Source of the DNA: Ruminococcus sp.
Lineage (GTDB): Bacteria; Bacillota; Clostridia; Lachnospirales; Lachnospiraceae
Direction: 5' to 3'
DNA: 9,494 bases
Assembly: GCA_020024635.1 (NCBI GenBank)
Contig: JAHHTL010000055.1
Span: forward strand, 1 to 9,494
Positions 6,113 through 9,494 of the stretch are shown in pieces (position 1 is the stretch's first letter; every line of letters begins with the position of its first letter). The notes under the pieces were generated by a model, which saw nothing but the letters and a program-made list of their open reading frames with translations, was not told the origin of the DNA and did not search any database. A program made the translations under genes and the position numbers.

Positions 6113-6940
6113 ATGAAAAATGATATAAAAATTATTGCCATGGACTTAGACGGAACACTTACAGATTCCAATAAAAATATAAGTAAATATACAAGAAATA
6201 TAATAAAAAGAGCAGCGGAAAGGGGGACAAATATTGTTCTAGCGACAGGCAGACCACTGTTCGGCTGTGAGAATGTTATTTCGATGTTGGGGTTACAGGA
6301 TATGGGAGGATATGTTTTATCGTATAATGGTGTGCAGATTTATGATATCTTAAAAAGAAAAATATTAGTTGAAACTGCACTTTCTCAAGAACTTGTGGAT
6401 GAGGTGTACAGTTTTACAAAAAAATACAAAGAACTTAATATATGCACATATCAGTGCGGAAAGATTTATGCTGAAAAAGAGTACGATAAATATATTGAAC
6501 TGGAGGGAGTCGGTTGTGCAAGCTCTGTACATTATGTTAAATGTCTTAAAGATATAATTACTGAAGCAGTCCCTAAGTATGTGATCACAGCGGAACCAAA
6601 GATTATGAAGAAATATAAAACTGCATTTGACAGAGAATTTTCGGAAAGAGTAGATTTGGTACAGACGGAAGAGTTTTATCTGGAGGTTCTTCCCAAAGGT
6701 ATTAATAAGGGGACGGCGCTTGAGTACCTAGCGAATTATTTAGGAGTTAAAAAAGATCAGGTAGCAGCTTTTGGGGATGCTGAAAATGATCTTGAGATGT
6801 TAAGGTATGCGGGAATGTCTTTTGCAATGGAAAATGCCAGCGAAGAGATTAAAAAAGAGGCAATGTATATAGCTGAAAGCAATGACAATGACGGCGTTGG
6901 AAAAGCAATAAAAAAATACATATTAGATGAATGCTTATGA
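6113..6940 (+). CDS. Cof-type HAD-IIB sugar-phosphate phosphatase
   Basis: The 275-residue protein is typical of the Cof/YbjI HAD subclass IIB, which hydrolyses small phosphorylated sugars. Motif I is MDLDGTLTD, with nucleophile D11 and acid D13. Motif II is LATGR. A Cof-type cap domain occupies about residues 85-185. Motif III is the lysine in GINKGTAL, and motif IV is FGDAENDLEML with the Mg-binding aspartates. The ATG at 6113 is preferred because AAGGAG (6101-6106) lies 6 nt upstream; an in-frame ATG at 6065 has no such site. It is followed 60 bp later by the second DeoR gene. In this locus it may dephosphorylate excess or dead-end sugar phosphates. Cof-type enzymes are promiscuous, so the substrate cannot be read from sequence. 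Confidence 0.93.
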   Translation: MKNDIKIIAMDLDGTLTDSNKNISKYTRNIIKRAAERGTNIVLATGRPLFGCENVISMLGLQDMGGYVLSYNGVQIYDILKRKILVETALSQELVDEVYSFTKKYKELNICTYQCGKIYAEKEYDKYIELEGVGCASSVHYVKCLKDIITEAVPKYVITAEPKIMKKYKTAFDREFSERVDLVQTEEFYLEVLPKGINKGTALEYLANYLGVKKDQVAAFGDAENDLEMLRYAGMSFAMENASEEIKKEAMYIAESNDNDGVGKAIKKYILDECL

Positions 6941-7000
6941 CTAGATGGATCTACAGGAAGAAAAAGATAAATATGGATAAAACATTGTAAAGGATGGAAT

Positions 7001-7783
7001 ATGTATAATAAAAATAATAGAATAAACACTTTATTATTATTATTGCAAGAGTCTCCAGAATTATCAGTAAAGATTCTTGCAGAGATGATGAATGTATCAG
7101 AAATGACAATCAGAAGAGATTTGAAATATTTAAAAGAGAATAATCTATTTATTAGAAGTCATGGAATTGTTCTGCCACCTAAAAATGATAGTAATATAAC
7201 GAATATTGAATCGGAATATTCATTACATTCAGAGAGAACAAAATATTATGATGAGAAAATACGAATCGGAAAGTGTGCCGCATCATTAATAGAGAAAAAT
7301 GATACTCTAATATTAGATGCGGGGACAACAATAGCTGAAATGTCACGTTTTATTCCTGAAAATATAAATCTTAGTATAACATGTTATAATTATTACACAT
7401 TGACGCAGCTTTTTCCAAAAGAAGGAATTCAGATTACTTTGGCAGGTGGATATCTTCACAGATCTGACCAGACCTTTGAGTCATCTTACGGGATAGAATT
7501 AATTAAGAGTAGGAGAGCAAACAAACTTTTTTTGGCTGCTTCAGGAATCCATGAAGCTTTAGGAATTACCTGTGCTCATAATTATGAAGTGCTTACCAAA
7601 AAAGCAGCTATGGAATCTGCACTTAATATAATTTTATTGGCAGATTCAAGCAAATTTGGCCTTATCCGTTCGGCTTATGTAAGTCAGTTAAATATAGTAG
7701 ATACAATTATAACAGATTCGGGTCTATCTGAAGAATGGCAGAAAAAGATTACGGATATGGGGATTAAATTGTATATTGTTTAA
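7001..7783 (+). CDS. DeoR-family transcriptional regulator (second of two)
   Basis: This 260-residue protein has the DeoR helix-turn-helix near the N-terminus (about 4-55, with LAEMMNVSEMTIRRDLKYL). The C-terminal sugar-phosphate sensor is marked by DAGTT (106-110), LAGG (147-150) and LADSSKFG (213-220). The ATG at 7001 follows AAAGGATGG, a moderate ribosome site. It sits between the HAD phosphatase (60 bp upstream) and the TIM-like gene (44 bp downstream), so it is probably co-transcribed with them and may control that operon and the rpiB promoter at 8841-8868. It is clearly different in sequence from the first regulator, so the two probably see different signals or operators. Family assignment is firm; target and effector are inferred. 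Confidence 0.93.
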   Translation: MYNKNNRINTLLLLLQESPELSVKILAEMMNVSEMTIRRDLKYLKENNLFIRSHGIVLPPKNDSNITNIESEYSLHSERTKYYDEKIRIGKCAASLIEKNDTLILDAGTTIAEMSRFIPENINLSITCYNYYTLTQLFPKEGIQITLAGGYLHRSDQTFESSYGIELIKSRRANKLFLAASGIHEALGITCAHNYEVLTKKAAMESALNIILLADSSKFGLIRSAYVSQLNIVDTIITDSGLSEEWQKKITDMGIKLYIV

Positions 7784-7827
7784 AACACAAATAGATGTCA
7801 AAAAAACACAAAGTTTAGGAGGATAAA

Positions 7828-8613
7828 ATGAATAAGAAATTATATTTTGGAAGCAATTTAAAAATGTATAAATCCATCAAAGCAACAATAGATTATCTTC
7901 AGAGGCTTATTGAAAACACAAAAGATATAAGTCGTGATGAAATAGAACTTTTTATTATTCCATCTTATACAAGTTTAGAAAGTGCTACAAAAAATGTGGA
8001 CAGAAATTATGTGAAATTAGGTGCACAGAATATGTGTTGGGAAGAGGAAGGGCAGTTTACAGGTGAAATTTCCCCGGTTATGCTTGATGAGCTTGGGATT
8101 AATCTTGTTATGATCGGGCATTCTGAAAGAAGACACGTTTTTGGTGAAACAGATGTAGAAGAAAATCTCAAGGTAAAAGCAGCCTTGAATCATAATTTTA
8201 CAGCACTATTATGTATTGGGGAAACAGAGGACGAAAAGAGGTATGGAATAAGTGACGAGGTACTTCGCACACAGCTGAAAGTGGGGCTTCATGGAGTTGC
8301 GTTATCGCAAGTTGGCAATATATGGATTGCATATGAGCCGGTATGGTCTATCGGTGTTAACGGAACACCTGCGACAGCAGATTATGCAGAAAAAATGCAT
8401 AAAGTTATAAAAGAGTGCCTAGTTGAAATCTTTGGAGAAAAGGCTTTGGAAATACCGGTGTTATATGGGGGAAGTGTTAATCCGAATAACGCGAAAGACC
8501 TTATTGTTCAGCCTTCCATTGACGGACTTTTTGTTGGTCGTGCAGCGTGGCAAGCAGAAAAATTTGATCAATTAATCCGAGAGGCAAAAGATACAGTTGA
8601 TAATCAGAAATAA
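7828..8613 (+). CDS. tpiA: Triose-phosphate isomerase paralogue, probable L-erythrulose-1-phosphate isomerase type
   Basis: The 261-residue TIM-barrel isomerase keeps the catalytic set: N10 and K12 (GSNLKMY), H98 (IGHSERR) and E170 (AYEPVW). It departs from glycolytic TIM in three places. The GNWKMN motif lacks the tryptophan and reads NLKMY. The flexible loop reads SIGVNGTPA (174-182) where TIM has AIGTGKTA. The last phosphate loop reads VGRAAW (237-241 region) where TIM has VGGASL. Such changes fit the second TIM class (TpiA2, EryH, LerI), which interconverts L-erythrulose 1-phosphate and D-erythrulose 4-phosphate in erythritol and apionate pathways. AGGAGG (7817-7822) lies 5 nt before the ATG. 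The RpiB-type gene downstream would supply the next step. Family is certain; tetrulose specificity is inference, and ordinary TIM activity cannot be excluded. Confidence 0.9.
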   Translation: MNKKLYFGSNLKMYKSIKATIDYLQRLIENTKDISRDEIELFIIPSYTSLESATKNVDRNYVKLGAQNMCWEEEGQFTGEISPVMLDELGINLVMIGHSERRHVFGETDVEENLKVKAALNHNFTALLCIGETEDEKRYGISDEVLRTQLKVGLHGVALSQVGNIWIAYEPVWSIGVNGTPATADYAEKMHKVIKECLVEIFGEKALEIPVLYGGSVNPNNAKDLIVQPSIDGLFVGRAAWQAEKFDQLIREAKDTVDNQK

Positions 8614-8798
8614 TTGTTTATACCGTTAGCAATAAAATACAGGAAGGATAAAAAATTTAAGTTTGTAGGATTATACCAAAAAAAAGAGGCGGTTTTTATC
8701 ATAAATGCTAGACAAATTTTGGTGCTAGAAAAGAAGTAGGTTATCAAACAGTGAAAATACGGGGGTTGTCCGAAGTATTTTGAAATGAACAATACTGT

Positions 8799-8837
8799 TT
8801 GAAATGTTAGTTTTTATACAAATAACTAACATTTCAA
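8799..8837. repeat. 14-bp perfect inverted repeat upstream of the rpiB promoter, candidate operator
   Basis: TTGAAATGTTAGTT (8799-8812) and its exact complement AACTAACATTTCAA (8824-8837) flank an 11-nt spacer, ending 3 bp before the -35 box at 8841. A further direct TTGAAATG lies at 8780-8787. There is no T run after the right arm, so a terminator is less likely than a protein-binding site, though a hairpin in read-through RNA is also possible. Confidence 0.6.
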
Positions 8838-8840
8838 CAT

Positions 8841-8868
8841 TTGACTTATATAAGAAAAGTTATAAAAT
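8841..8868 (+). promoter_or_regulatory. Sigma-A promoter of the rpiB-type gene
   Basis: TTGACT (8841-8846), a 16-bp spacer and TAAAAT (8863-8868) give five of six matches in each box. Transcription would start near 8875, leaving a leader of about 90 nt. The strong inverted repeat immediately upstream suggests this promoter is regulated separately from the TIM operon. Confidence 0.6.
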
Positions 8869-8964
8869 AAACTTATATTAAAGAAATCGATAAATTTAGC
8901 ACAAAATAAAGTGTTTATTCTTGAACGGAATGTTAGAAATAAGTTAATTAAGGAGGAAAAGACC

Positions 8965-9405
8965 ATGAAAATTGCCATAGGATGTGATCCAAATGCTCAA
9001 AAAGCAAAAGAGGAAATTATAAAATTTATAGAAGCAAAAGGGTTAGGAGAAGTTACAGATTTTGGAAGTGAAGATCCTATTTATGCTAATGTTGCAATAA
9101 AAGTTGGCGAGGCTGTAGCTGCAGAAGAATATGACAGAGGAATTCTTATTTGTGGAACTGGAGTTGGTGTTTCAATAGCGGCAAATAAAGTTGAAGGTGC
9201 ATATGCCGCATTACTTTCAGATGTTTATTCAGCTCAGAGGGCGCGTCTTAGCAACAATGCTAATATTGCATGTATGGGAGCTTTTACAACAGGAAGTAAG
9301 GAAAGAGAACTTATGGTGGAAACATTCCTTACATCTGAGTTTGTGCCTGGATGTTCATCACAGTCGAAAGTTGATGCATTTGTGGAATACGATAACCAAC
9401 GTTAG
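8965..9405 (+). CDS. rpiB: RpiB/LacAB-family isomerase, probable D-erythrulose-4-phosphate isomerase type
   Basis: This 146-residue protein is the usual RpiB length. The catalytic cysteine is kept as C63 in LICGTGVGVSIAANK, and YSAQ (88-91) is in its usual place. Several ribose-5-phosphate residues of E. coli RpiB are changed. GCDH becomes GCDP (P9 for H10), and the ring-opening H99 in HNDTN becomes S96 in SNNAN. The two phosphate-contact arginines near the C-terminus (R133, R137) have no arginine counterpart. A D-erythrose 4-phosphate product cannot form a furanose ring, so loss of the ring-opening histidine fits the EryI/DerI role of converting D-erythrulose 4-phosphate to D-erythrose 4-phosphate. 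The ATG at 8965 has AAGGAGG (8950-8956) 8 nt upstream; the in-frame extension to 8911 lacks one. LacA/LacB-like or ribose activity remains possible. Confidence 0.9.
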   Translation: MKIAIGCDPNAQKAKEEIIKFIEAKGLGEVTDFGSEDPIYANVAIKVGEAVAAEEYDRGILICGTGVGVSIAANKVEGAYAALLSDVYSAQRARLSNNANIACMGAFTTGSKERELMVETFLTSEFVPGCSSQSKVDAFVEYDNQR

Positions 9406-9433
9406 AAAATGAAACTACTTCCTATAGGGAGAC

Positions 9434-9465
9434 ATGCCATCAGAGGAAAACTGGTGGCATTTTTT
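9434..9465 (+). terminator. Rho-independent terminator after the rpiB-type gene
   Basis: A 10-bp stem with one G-T pair (ATGCCATCAG at 9434-9443 with CTGGTGGCAT at 9451-9460) and a 7-nt loop is followed directly by a T6 run (9460-9465). It lies 29 bp after the stop codon and closes this transcription unit. Confidence 0.9.
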
Positions 9466-9494
9466 ATGATTCTCTTAAAAAACTTTGGAACGGA

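Larger units (their letters stand above)
8614..8964. other. 351-bp intergenic region between the TIM-like and RpiB-like genes
   Basis: No intact gene is visible here. From left to right it holds an orphan ribosome-site-like AGGAAGG near 8641-8647 followed by no start codon; a stretch (about 8650-8800) with short coding-like pieces in different frames and nested inverted repeats (8746-8752 with 8794-8800, and 8754-8760 with 8775-8781); a long inverted repeat (8799-8837); a promoter (8841-8868); and about 95 nt of leader before the rpiB-type start. No clear terminator follows the TIM-like gene, so some read-through into rpiB is possible. Confidence 0.6.

Noticed and set aside
8604..8792. 62-residue minus-strand open frame after the TIM-like gene
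   Set aside because: The composition is that of translated AT-rich DNA, with no ribosome site and no recognisable motif.
1901..8942. Shared 11-mer GTTAGAAATAA at 1901-1911 and 8932-8942
   Set aside because: In AT-rich intergenic DNA about one such match is expected by chance, and the two positions relative to the promoters differ.
1..9494. CRISPR array, tRNA, rRNA, insertion sequence or prophage parts
   Set aside because: No regularly spaced repeats, tRNA-like cloverleaf, transposase or integrase was seen.

Overview
The window looks like a chromosomal sugar-acid or tetrose catabolism locus from a low-GC Gram-positive anaerobe, most likely a Clostridia or Lachnospiraceae-type Firmicute. The evidence is AT-rich DNA, strong AGGAGG ribosome binding sites, compact operons, DeoR-family regulators, hairpin terminators, and an HPr that keeps the regulatory serine typical of Firmicutes. 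This is inferred from style; no marker gene fixes the species.

Layout. Positions 1-151 hold two perfect hairpin terminators. A minus-strand pair follows: a RuBisCO-like protein (RLP, 1810 to 539) and, 21 bp downstream, a small four-helix membrane protein (517 to 152). A 226-bp divergent control region (1811-2036) separates them from a plus-strand operon. That operon encodes PTS EIIA, EIIB and EIIC of the galactitol type, a dedicated HPr, and a YcxB-like membrane protein (2037-5130). A convergent DeoR regulator (5904 to 5134) meets it at a shared terminator. Reading rightwards again come a Cof-type HAD phosphatase, a second DeoR regulator and a triose-phosphate-isomerase-like protein (6113-8613). 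After a 351-bp gap with a long inverted repeat and its own promoter comes an RpiB/LacAB-type isomerase (8965-9405), closed by a strong terminator.

How the genes may work together. The RLP, the TIM paralogue and the RpiB paralogue match the last three steps known from D-apiose/apionate catabolism. There an RLP decarboxylates 3-oxo-isoapionate 4-phosphate to L-erythrulose 1-phosphate, a TIM homologue makes D-erythrulose 4-phosphate, and an RpiB homologue makes D-erythrose 4-phosphate. Here a complete PTS sits where the known pathways use a cytosolic kinase. The main hypothesis is therefore a PTS-fed variant in which uptake and phosphorylation of the C5 branched acid (or a close relative) are one step, feeding D-erythrose 4-phosphate into the pentose phosphate pathway. 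Both isomerases depart from the housekeeping consensus at informative positions, which supports tetrulose phosphates as substrates. The substrate itself is inference: no dehydrogenase, lactonase or glycosidase lies in the window to fix the upstream chemistry.

Two DeoR regulators, AT-rich direct repeats around the PTS promoter, and inverted repeats near the RLP and rpiB starts suggest substrate-controlled repression.
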